A DNA stretch of 9,549 nt from Methanosphaera sp. rholeuAM74 (GTDB lineage Archaea > Methanobacteriota > Methanobacteria > Methanobacteriales > Methanobacteriaceae): NCBI GenBank assembly GCA_003266075.1, contig MUZZ01000152.1, positions 27,978 through 37,526 of the forward strand, read 5' to 3'. The notes beneath the pieces were generated by a model. It had not been told where the DNA came from and made no database searches. It saw only the letters and a list, made by a program, of their open reading frames with translations. Each line of letters starts with the position of its first letter. The stretch's first letter is position 1. Position numbers and translations under genes: made by a program. Below are positions 1-5,850 of the stretch, piece after piece.

Positions 1-168
1 GTATGTTTTTGAAATGTTGATTTTTGTTTTTATGATTTTCTTTTTTTAATCTATAACTCTATAATATTCTCGTGTTTTTTATTATAATTAAAATTTACAC
101 TTAAATATTCTAAAAAAATCATATATATTATCAGTATTTCTAATATATTCGAATTGCATTATTTTCAA

Positions 169-277
169 AATAAGTTGTTACCTACTAAAATCATATCAAA
201 AGTTCCAGATATCTCACAAATATACTACAAAAATAATTTGTTACTATATTTCATGTTTTCTTAGAATAATTTGTAAC
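169..277. repeat. Three copies of a 13-bp motif, AATAATTTGTTAC-like
   Basis: Direct copies begin at 169 (AATAAGTTGTTAC), 232 (AATAATTTGTTAC) and 265 (AATAATTTGTAAC); each differs from the middle copy by at most one base. Start-to-start spacings are 63 and 33 bp, close to six and three helical turns. A weaker inverted relative (ATTAACAAATATT) lies at 291-303. Spaced direct copies on one face of the helix suit a regulator binding region, possibly for a gene beyond the left edge. This is inference, and AT-rich sequence makes chance matches more likely. Confidence 0.4.
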
Positions 278-459
278 GATTTTTACACGCATTAACAAAT
301 ATTAACATGAAACAATAAACAAAAACATCTTAAAATTATACTCTACACACACAGTAACACTATTATTCGCAATAATAATATTCCTTTTTATAACTATAAT
401 GCCATAATTATATATATACTAACATCACGCTTTTATACTAGTAAAAACATAAATACGAT

Positions 460-474
460 ACATATAGAATATGT
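460..474. promoter_or_regulatory. Perfect inverted repeat ACATAT-AGA-ATATGT, possible operator
   Basis: Two perfect 6-bp arms with a 3-bp spacer, ending about 34 bp before the putative TATA box of the kor operon. The symmetry and 15-bp size fit a dimeric transcription factor site upstream of a promoter. The arms contain mostly A and T, so chance occurrence is not excluded. Confidence 0.3.
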
Positions 475-507
475 AAAAAAAAATATTCATATTCAAAGTT
501 ATACAAG

Positions 508-519
508 TTTATATTATAA
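508..519 (+). promoter_or_regulatory. Putative TATA box of the kor operon
   Basis: TTTATATTATAA at 508-519 resembles the archaeal TTTATATA box. Transcription would start about 25 bp downstream, near 534-540, giving a leader of roughly 60 nt before korD. A second AT-rich block (GTTATAATG, 552-560) is an alternative, nearer box. Confidence 0.5.
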
Positions 520-525
520 TATAAT

Positions 526-551
526 GGGGAGTACTAGAAAAAGAACTCTCC
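526..551 (+). promoter_or_regulatory. Inverted repeat over the predicted kor transcription start
   Basis: GGGGAGT (526-532) can pair with ACTCTCC (545-551) through seven pairs, one of them G-T, around a 12-nt loop. It is the only GC-rich patch in the whole leader region. It begins directly after the TATA-like block and spans the expected start of transcription, where an archaeal repressor commonly binds. It could equally act as an RNA hairpin at the 5' end of the mRNA. Confidence 0.4.
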
Positions 552-598
552 GTTATAATGCTTGAATTTTCATTAATCAAGAATAAAGGGTAATAAAC

Positions 599-799
599 AT
601 GATATATTTAAATGATGAATTGTGTAAGGGATGCTACTTATGTGTAAATGCATGTCCAAAACAGGTGTACACACCATCAGACAAACTAAACCATAAAGGA
701 GTGCGTGTACCCATATACGACGTGGACAAATGCGTTAAGTGTCAACTATGCACATTAATGTGTCCTGATCAAGCAATTTCTATAGAGGATGATGATTAA
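599..799 (+). CDS. korD: 2-oxoglutarate:ferredoxin oxidoreductase, delta subunit (KorD)
   Basis: This small subunit carries electrons between the catalytic subunits and ferredoxin in the cytoplasmic KorDABC complex. The 66-residue protein is a dicluster ferredoxin. The first motif, CxxCxxCxxxCP, uses Cys9, 12, 15, 19 and Pro20; the second uses Cys45, 48, 51, 55 and Pro56. All eight ligands for two [4Fe-4S] clusters are present. The length fits the separate delta subunits of four-subunit archaeal 2-oxoacid oxidoreductases. The ATG at 599 is preceded by AGGGT at 587-591 as a plausible ribosome site. It is the first gene of the operon; its stop lies 1 nt before the start of korA. The acidic tail (EDDD) is common in ferredoxin-like subunits. 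The assignment to Kor rather than to another 2-oxoacid oxidoreductase rests on the neighbouring sucC and on the sequences of the A and B subunits. Confidence 0.93.
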   Translation: MIYLNDELCKGCYLCVNACPKQVYTPSDKLNHKGVRVPIYDVDKCVKCQLCTLMCPDQAISIEDDD

Positions 800-800
800 A

Positions 801-1925
801 ATGGAAGAAAAAGAATTATTCGTACAAGGAAATGAAGCCTGTGCACTAGGAGCAATAAGTGCTGGATGCAGATTCTTTGCAGGTTATCCAATAACACCAT
901 CAACAGAAATTGCCGAAATAATGTCCAAGAAATTACCAACCGTGGGAGGACATTTCGTACAAATGGAGGATGAGATATCCGCAGTAGGTGCAATAATAGG
1001 GGCATCATGGGCAGGACAAAAGGTTGTAACGGCAACTAGTGGACCTGGAGTATCATTAATGCAGGAAAACATTGGATATGCCGCAATAACAGAAACTCCG
1101 ATTGTTGTAATTAACATGCAAAGGGGTTCACCATCAACAGGTCAACCAACACGTTCAGCACAGGCAGACATGATGCAGGCAAGATGGGGTTCACATGGAG
1201 ACTATGAAATCATAGCATTAGCACCATCATCAGTACAGGAATGTTTTGACTACACAATCAAGGCATTCAACCTAGCAGAACAGTACAGAGTACCAGTACT
1301 AGTCATGGCAGATGAAATAGTTGGACACATGAGAGAGAAAATAACCATACCATCAGAAATAGAAGTAGTTCCAAGAACTATGCCAGAAAAAGTAGATAAC
1401 TACCTACCATTTGATGCTGATGATAACTCAACTACTCCAATGCCAGCATTTGCAGAAGGATTCAACGTACACATTACCGGTTTGACCCATGATGAAAGAG
1501 GATATCCAAGTACTGATGACCCTGATGTACACACAAAGCTTGTTACAAGACTATGCAACAAGATATTATCCAAACGTAATGAAATGGCATTAATAGAAAC
1601 GGAATTCCTTGATGATGCAGACACAATAGTAATCTCATATGGTATCCCATCACGTTCAGCACTCACAGCAGTCAAACAGGCACGTGAAAAAGGGTTGAAG
1701 GTAGGATACATCAAGCTTGGTATAGTTTGGCCATTCCCAGAGGAAAAACTATTGGAGCTAACAGCTAATGCTTCAAGAATAATAATCCCTGAACTCAACC
1801 TGGGACAAATTTACCTTGAAGTGGACAGGGTACTTGGAAAGCATGCTAAAGTAGAGTTAATTTCAAAAATTGGTGGAGCATTACACACACCTGATGAGAT
1901 ATTATCTAAAATTTTGGAGGAATAA
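801..1925 (+). CDS. korA: 2-oxoglutarate:ferredoxin oxidoreductase, alpha subunit (KorA)
   Basis: The alpha subunit forms the catalytic core with KorB, converting 2-oxoglutarate + CoA to succinyl-CoA + CO2 with ferredoxin as electron carrier; in methanogens the reverse, biosynthetic direction is usual. From the ATG at 801 the protein has 374 residues. The N-terminal pyrimidine-binding domain shows YPITPST (29-35), MEDEISAVGAIIGAS (55-69), TSGPG (79-83) and PSTGQPT (111-117), all typical of the family; the second domain follows from about residue 250. An upstream in-frame ATG (789) lies inside the end of korD and lacks a better ribosome site, so 801 is preferred. Gaps are 1 nt after korD and 3 nt before korB, which suggests coupled translation. 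Glycine codons are mainly GGA (17 GGA, 9 GGT, 2 GGG by hand count), unlike pgk later in the window. Confidence 0.95.
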   Translation: MEEKELFVQGNEACALGAISAGCRFFAGYPITPSTEIAEIMSKKLPTVGGHFVQMEDEISAVGAIIGASWAGQKVVTATSGPGVSLMQENIGYAAITETPIVVINMQRGSPSTGQPTRSAQADMMQARWGSHGDYEIIALAPSSVQECFDYTIKAFNLAEQYRVPVLVMADEIVGHMREKITIPSEIEVVPRTMPEKVDNYLPFDADDNSTTPMPAFAEGFNVHITGLTHDERGYPSTDDPDVHTKLVTRLCNKILSKRNEMALIETEFLDDADTIVISYGIPSRSALTAVKQAREKGLKVGYIKLGIVWPFPEEKLLELTANASRIIIPELNLGQIYLEVDRVLGKHAKVELISKIGGALHTPDEILSKILEE

Positions 1926-1928
1926 AAA

Positions 1929-2798
1929 ATGCAGAAACAAGAACACCCTCATAAATTTATGAAATATTTACGTTCAGAAAGACTACCACACATATTCTGT
2001 CCAGGATGTGGAAATGGAATAGTAATGAACACAATATTCAATGCAATAGAAATGTCAGACAAAGACTTTGACAATATAAGCATGGTATCTGGAATAGGAT
2101 GTTCATCACGTATACCTGGATATGTCAAGTGTGACTCATTACACACAACACACGGGAGGGCACTTGCATTTGCTACAGGATTAAAGATAGCTAACTCCCA
2201 ACAGGATGTAATCGTAGTTACGGGGGATGGAGATGCAACTTCAATTGGGGGAAACCACCTGATACATGCTGCAAGAAGAAACATAGATTTAACAGTAATC
2301 TGTGTAAACAATGACATATATGGAATGACTGGAGGACAAATAAGTCCAACAAGTCCCGAAGGTAGTTATGCTACAACAGCACCATACGGCTCAACAGACA
2401 AGCCGTTCAACATATCTGAAGTTGCGAAGGCTGCTGGTGCTACATATGTGGCCAAGTATACCACGGCACAACCAGTACAGGTATCCATGGCAATAAAAGA
2501 TGGACTACAAAACAAGGGTTTCTCATTGATAGAGGTAATATCTGCATGTCCAACATACTATGGTAGAAAAAACAAGATTAAAACACCAACAGACATGATG
2601 AACTGGTTTAAGCAAAACACGATTACACTACAACAAGCAGAAAACATGTCGGATGAAGAACTTGTGGGAAAAATTGTTACTGGAGTATACATTAACAAGC
2701 CAAGAAAAGAGTTTGTTGAATCTTTAGATGATTTGATAGACAAGTACTCTGACATCAAGTCTGAAGAAAACATAAAAAAAGCATACATGAGTGATTAA
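1929..2798 (+). CDS. korB: 2-oxoglutarate:ferredoxin oxidoreductase, beta subunit (KorB)
   Basis: The beta subunit binds thiamine diphosphate and the catalytic [4Fe-4S] cluster of the KorDABC complex. The 289-residue protein has the cluster ligands Cys24 and Cys27 (CPGCGNG, 24-30), Cys58 (GIGCSS) and Cys207 (SACPTYYGR). The thiamine diphosphate and magnesium motif starts at GDGDATSIGGNH (99-110) and ends at NN (127-128) followed by DIYGMTGGQ. These features place it firmly in the family; the SIGGNH stretch is typical of 2-oxoglutarate-type beta subunits. The start at 1929 has a strong GGAGG site at 1916-1920 that overlaps the last codons of korA. The stop codon TAA (2796-2798) lies next to the GTGAT ribosome site of korC. 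The C-terminal 70 residues are a charged, helical extension common in archaeal KorB. Confidence 0.95.
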   Translation: MQKQEHPHKFMKYLRSERLPHIFCPGCGNGIVMNTIFNAIEMSDKDFDNISMVSGIGCSSRIPGYVKCDSLHTTHGRALAFATGLKIANSQQDVIVVTGDGDATSIGGNHLIHAARRNIDLTVICVNNDIYGMTGGQISPTSPEGSYATTAPYGSTDKPFNISEVAKAAGATYVAKYTTAQPVQVSMAIKDGLQNKGFSLIEVISACPTYYGRKNKIKTPTDMMNWFKQNTITLQQAENMSDEELVGKIVTGVYINKPRKEFVESLDDLIDKYSDIKSEENIKKAYMSD

Positions 2799-2799
2799 A

Positions 2800-3354
2800 A
2801 TGAGAAAAGAGATACGTATTGGGGGATTTGGAGGTCAAGGTGTACTGATGTGTGGAATCATAATAGCAAAGGCAGCATCATTATTTGACAACAATTACGC
2901 AGTACAAACACAATCATATGGACCTGAAGCTAGGGGTGGAGCATCACGTACAGAGATAGTGATAAGTGATGAACAAATAGACTACCCAAAAGTTGAACAT
3001 CCAGAAATCTTTGTCGCAATGAGTCATGAAGCACTAATCAAATACATTGACGACATCCAGGACAACGCACTACTCATCATAGACCCGGATCTAGTTTATA
3101 AAGAAGAGATTGATAACATAATCAAAGAAAAAAATCTGGTAACATACACATCACCTGCTACTAAAACTGCACAAGACACTATTGGCAGGGCAATTGTTGC
3201 AAACATTGTCATGTTAGGATCATTTGTTGAAGCAACAAATCTGATTACCAAAGAGGCGGCAAAAGAAGCTATACTTGCAAGTGTACCTGAAGGTACAGAG
3301 GATATGAATTTACAAGCATTTGATGAAGGAATTAAAATAGTTGAAAAAACATAA
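2800..3354 (+). CDS. korC: 2-oxoglutarate:ferredoxin oxidoreductase, gamma subunit (KorC)
   Basis: The gamma subunit completes the four-subunit oxidoreductase and corresponds to the domain fused into one chain in pyruvate:ferredoxin oxidoreductases. From ATG 2800 it has 184 residues. The N terminus shows GGFGGQG (8-14) and the domain signature QSYGPEARGG (38-47) followed by SRTEIVIS; both are hallmarks of the gamma domain. The ATG at 2800 is chosen over an in-frame GTG at 2791 because GTGAT (2791-2795) is itself the ribosome site, with the same spacing seen before sucC and the DUF1002 gene. Only 1 nt separates it from korB. sucC follows after 14 nt. No truncation or missing motif is seen. Confidence 0.93.
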   Translation: MRKEIRIGGFGGQGVLMCGIIIAKAASLFDNNYAVQTQSYGPEARGGASRTEIVISDEQIDYPKVEHPEIFVAMSHEALIKYIDDIQDNALLIIDPDLVYKEEIDNIIKEKNLVTYTSPATKTAQDTIGRAIVANIVMLGSFVEATNLITKEAAKEAILASVPEGTEDMNLQAFDEGIKIVEKT

Positions 3355-3368
3355 TTAAAGTGATTAAT

Positions 3369-4475
3369 ATGAATATACATGAATACGTTGCAAAGAATAT
3401 ATTTAGAGTATGTAACATAAAAATTCCAGAAAGTTATCTGGCAAACACTCCTGAAGAAGCATATGAAAGGGCTAAAACTATTGGAAAACCAGTAGCAGTT
3501 AAGTCACAAGTTTTAACTGGTGGAAGGGGAAAGGCAGGTGGAATACTGTTTGCTGACACACCAAGAGAAGCAGCTGAAAGAACTGAAGAATTATTCGAGA
3601 AAACTATTAAAGGAGAAAAAGTAACTAAAGTATTAATTGAAGAGAAAATTGAAGATAAATTGAGTGAGTACTACTTGACAATAATTCTTGACAGGGATGC
3701 AAAAAAACCTTTAATAATGGCAAGTACTGCTGGTGGAATGGATATAGAACAAGTGGCTAAGGAGTCACCTGAGAAAATTGTGAAAAAATATGTTGAACCA
3801 TTGGAGGAATTCATGCCATATCAGGCACGTAACCTAGCATTACAGATGGGAGTAGATACGAGTGAGGTAGCAGCTATAGGAACAATTATTTGGAAGCTAT
3901 ATCAAGCATTCCAGGAATATGATGCTACGGTTGCTGAAATTAATCCTCTTATTAAAACATCTAATGGTTTCATAGCAGCTGATGCGAAGATGGCTATAGA
4001 TGATGATGCATTCTTTAGACATACTAAACTAAAAGAGATGGATGAGTTCAAGGATGAGAAATTTGCCTATGTTAAACTAGATGGTAACATTGCAGTAATT
4101 GGTAATGGTGCTGGTTTAACTTTAACTGGTATGGATTTAATTGAGTATTATGGTGAAAAACCTGCTACATTCCTTGATGTTGGTGGGGGAGCATCTGAGA
4201 GTAGTATTACTCATGCAATAGAGTTGGTTCTTAAGAATCCTAATGTTGAAGTCATATTCTTGAACGTTCTTGGAGGAATTACTAAGGCTGATGATGTTGC
4301 AAGAGCAGTTGTCAATGTTTATGAGGAGTATGGTAGGAAAGTGCCTATTGTCATTAGGTTAACTGGAACTAATGAAGTGGAAGGTCAGAAGATTTTAACT
4401 GATAATGGAATACCTTTCGAAACCTCTATGGAGAAAGCTGCTGAGAAGGCAGTATCTTTGGTTTCAAGTAAATAA
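3369..4475 (+). CDS. sucC: Succinyl-CoA synthetase (ADP-forming), beta subunit
   Basis: SucC is the ATP-grasp subunit of succinate-CoA ligase, joining succinate and CoA with ATP to make the substrate of the Kor enzyme. The 368-residue protein starts MNIHEYVAKNIF, the classic SucC N terminus. It then shows GGRGKAGG (51-58, nucleotide loop), ASTAGGMDIE (118-127), AEINPL (189-194) and DAKMAIDDDAF (205-215) for magnesium and ATP. The C-terminal ligase domain has GNGAG (245-249), DVGGGAS (270-276) and LNVLGGITKADD (298-309). The ATG at 3369 has the GTGAT site at 3360-3364; an upstream in-frame GTG is part of that site. The alpha subunit SucD, which carries the phosphohistidine, is not in this window, so its gene must lie elsewhere. 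Glycine codons shift inside the gene, from 8 GGA and 3 GGT in the first half to 5 GGA and 10 GGT in the second. Confidence 0.95.
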   Translation: MNIHEYVAKNIFRVCNIKIPESYLANTPEEAYERAKTIGKPVAVKSQVLTGGRGKAGGILFADTPREAAERTEELFEKTIKGEKVTKVLIEEKIEDKLSEYYLTIILDRDAKKPLIMASTAGGMDIEQVAKESPEKIVKKYVEPLEEFMPYQARNLALQMGVDTSEVAAIGTIIWKLYQAFQEYDATVAEINPLIKTSNGFIAADAKMAIDDDAFFRHTKLKEMDEFKDEKFAYVKLDGNIAVIGNGAGLTLTGMDLIEYYGEKPATFLDVGGGASESSITHAIELVLKNPNVEVIFLNVLGGITKADDVARAVVNVYEEYGRKVPIVIRLTGTNEVEGQKILTDNGIPFETSMEKAAEKAVSLVSSK

Positions 4476-4502
4476 TTTTTCCTGTTTCTTTTCTCTTTTT
4501 TT
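4476..4502 (+). terminator. T-run terminator after sucC
   Basis: Directly after the sucC stop codon come TTTTT (4476-4480) and TTTTTTT (4496-4502) within a pyrimidine-only stretch. There is no strong hairpin. This matches the U-tract terminators typical of archaea and would end the korDABC-sucC transcript. Confidence 0.6.
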
Positions 4503-4510
4503 CTGGTGTT

Positions 4511-4867
4511 GAGTTATTACTTATTACTTATTATTTTTTACTATTAACTATCTACGTATTACTTGTAACTTATTAGTACATACTTCATACTTTATAGTTT
4601 TTACTTCAAAGTTATTATTTATTACTTATTACTTTGTACTATTTACTTATAACTTTTTACATCTTAATCATAACAGATTACTTATTACCTCTTACTTATT
4701 ACTACTTACTAATTATTTATACTTTATTACATAATAGTTATAACTTATTAGTTATTACCTCTTACTTAGAACTTAATAGTTATGACTTATTAGTTATTGC
4801 ATCTTACTTAGAACTTAATAGTTATAACTTTGTAGTAATTACCTCATACTTATTACTTCTAACTAAC
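4511..4867. repeat. In-register 7-bp degenerate tandem array, consensus TACTTAT
   Basis: Cutting the sequence every 7 bp from 4511 gives 51 consecutive units up to 4867 with no insertion or deletion. Seven units are exact TACTTAT (4518, 4525, 4623, 4644, 4679, 4693, 4847), and common variants are AACTTAT, TAGTTAT, TACCTCT and TACTATT. The second base is A in 49 of 51 units, and the fourth is T in about 43. It fills nearly the whole gap between the convergent genes sucC and the DUF1002 gene. The TACTTAT unit is open in all three + frames, which explains a TTG-started open frame here (4634-4882) that I do not regard as a gene. The function is unknown. It resembles in form the heptanucleotide short tandem repeats known in cyanobacteria, without any implied relationship. 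Confidence 0.85.
4735..4860. repeat. Three 42-bp higher-order repeats (6 x 7 bp) within the heptad array
   Basis: The copies are 4735-4776, 4777-4818 and 4819-4860. Each is six heptads; the first reads TAGTTAT, AACTTAT, TAGTTAT, TACCTCT, TACTTAG, AACTTAA. Copies 1 and 2 differ at three of 42 positions; copy 3 is more diverged. This points to relatively recent duplication of a six-unit block within an older heptad array. Confidence 0.8.
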
Positions 4868-4897
4868 ATGGAAGAGTACTGATATTGAAAAAGTATC

Positions 4898-4920
4898 AAA
4901 AAAAAATCTACAAAAAAAAA
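4898..4920 (-). terminator. Double T-run terminator after the DUF1002 gene
   Basis: Read on the minus strand, two runs of nine T (4920-4912 and 4906-4898) follow the stop codon of the DUF1002 gene at 4941 by about 20 nt. A small AT-rich inverted repeat (GATAT 4881-4885 with GTATC 4893-4897) lies just beyond. This fits an archaeal U-tract terminator for the taw1 and DUF1002 transcript. Confidence 0.65.
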
Positions 4921-4940
4921 GTTATAAAATAAAAATGGTT

Positions 4941-5819
4941 TTAATTGTGTGTATAATTGTTAATAAACGTATTTATTATATTCCAAATCCTACCCATAAT
5001 GCTCTGAGCCTCAGAACTGTTAATGTAATCCGATATTTGGCTCTGATACGCTACAGCCTGATCTTTTACTTCCTGTGTGTCCTGAATACTATCAGCCAAT
5101 ATGTTAATATCATTGTCTGATATTTGTATGTTGTTGTTACTGGCAATATTATTGATTATAGTTATAATGGTGTTGTGGTCAGTCGTGTTTTCCTTAGCAA
5201 CCTCATTTTTAACTTCTTCAACTAGTTCTGCCACATCATCTGCACTAGCATTTGTATCATTGACAACTTGACTCTGGGCATAGATTTCCTTGTTGGCAGC
5301 ATTTTTTAAGTCTTCTGGGATTTCTTTACCCGTCGCTGTTTCATAGGATTTCATCACACCTGCAAGAGCAGATTCACCCGTAGCAGTAGTTGGGCTTGTT
5401 ACAATAACATTTCCCTTAGTGATACCAGATGATTTTAATGCTGATTTATACATACTAGGGGTAACTGTCGTAATCTTTGACTTATCAACATCAATGTTAA
5501 TATCATTGTTGCTACTTAAATCCACCATTGCACATGACAAGATTTGATTTGAATTATATGTTCTTTGACTTATGTCTGCGGATATCTTGTTAACATCATT
5601 TGCAGTTATAATTGTCTGATTTGCATTGCTTAAGTCTGCATTTGAATTGCTTTTAAAGTAGTTGTCTACTATTGACTTATAATTTTCATTATAATATGTT
5701 GTTTCTCCGTAAGTCACTGCAACAGAGTTATCACCTGTCTTTTCAGATGATCCAAAAGGTATAAACATTCCTGCAAGTATTATCACAATAATTATACCAC
5801 AGATAGTTTTTCCATCCAT
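4941..5819 (-). CDS. DUF1002-like secreted or membrane-anchored protein
   Basis: The function is unknown. The 292-residue protein starts with a hydrophobic segment at about residues 5-21 (ICGIIIVIILAGMFIPF) after a short charged start, so it is either a signal peptide or an N-terminal anchor, with the rest outside the cell. The central part, about 115-175, has VTPSMYKSALKSSGITKGN and SPTTATGESALAGVMKSYE, which I recognise as the pattern of DUF1002 (Bacillus YpuA-like, COG4086). The rest is rich in Asn, Ser, Asp and Thr, and the C-terminal 80 residues look helical. The ATG at 5819 is preferred to an in-frame GTG at 5828, because AGGTGAT (5830-5824) is a strong ribosome site spanning that GTG. 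It follows taw1 after 31 bp on the same strand, so it may be cotranscribed; no separate promoter is evident. The family name is from memory of its pattern, not from a search. Confidence 0.75.
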   Translation of the reverse strand: MDGKTICGIIIVIILAGMFIPFGSSEKTGDNSVAVTYGETTYYNENYKSIVDNYFKSNSNADLSNANQTIITANDVNKISADISQRTYNSNQILSCAMVDLSSNNDINIDVDKSKITTVTPSMYKSALKSSGITKGNVIVTSPTTATGESALAGVMKSYETATGKEIPEDLKNAANKEIYAQSQVVNDTNASADDVAELVEEVKNEVAKENTTDHNTIITIINNIASNNNIQISDNDINILADSIQDTQEVKDQAVAYQSQISDYINSSEAQSIMGRIWNIINTFINNYTHN

Positions 5820-5850
5820 TATTATCACCTCTACTTTTATAGTGGTTGTT

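Larger units (their letters stand above)
1..598. other. AT-rich intergenic region upstream of the kor operon
   Basis: No convincing coding region is visible on either strand over about 600 bases. The first 50 bases have several T runs, which would suit the trailer of a gene lying off the left edge. The middle has a 13-bp motif repeated three times and an AT-only hairpin (TATTATT-CGC-AATAATA, 361-377). The last 100 bases carry a perfect inverted repeat, a TATA-like box and a hairpin, which look like the promoter region of korD. The region is extremely AT-rich, so isolated short matches should be treated with caution. Confidence 0.75.

Noticed and set aside
361..377. AT-only hairpin TATTATT-CGC-AATAATA
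   Set aside because: The stem contains only A-T pairs in very AT-rich DNA and lacks a placed gene end, so it is not reported as a terminator.
561..581. CTTGA with TCAAG small stem before korD
   Set aside because: A 5-bp stem with an 11-nt loop is too weak to call in this composition.
4511..4867. Possible CRISPR array
   Set aside because: Units are 7 bp with no unique spacers, and the 42-bp blocks are contiguous; no cas gene is nearby.
4634..4882. Open frame of 82 codons with heptad-like peptide repeats
   Set aside because: It starts with TTG inside the TACTTAT array and has no ribosome site. The repeat unit contains no stop in any + frame, so an open frame is expected by composition.
4935..5120. 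61-codon + strand open frame
   Set aside because: Antisense to the end of the DUF1002 gene, with no ribosome site and no recognisable domain.
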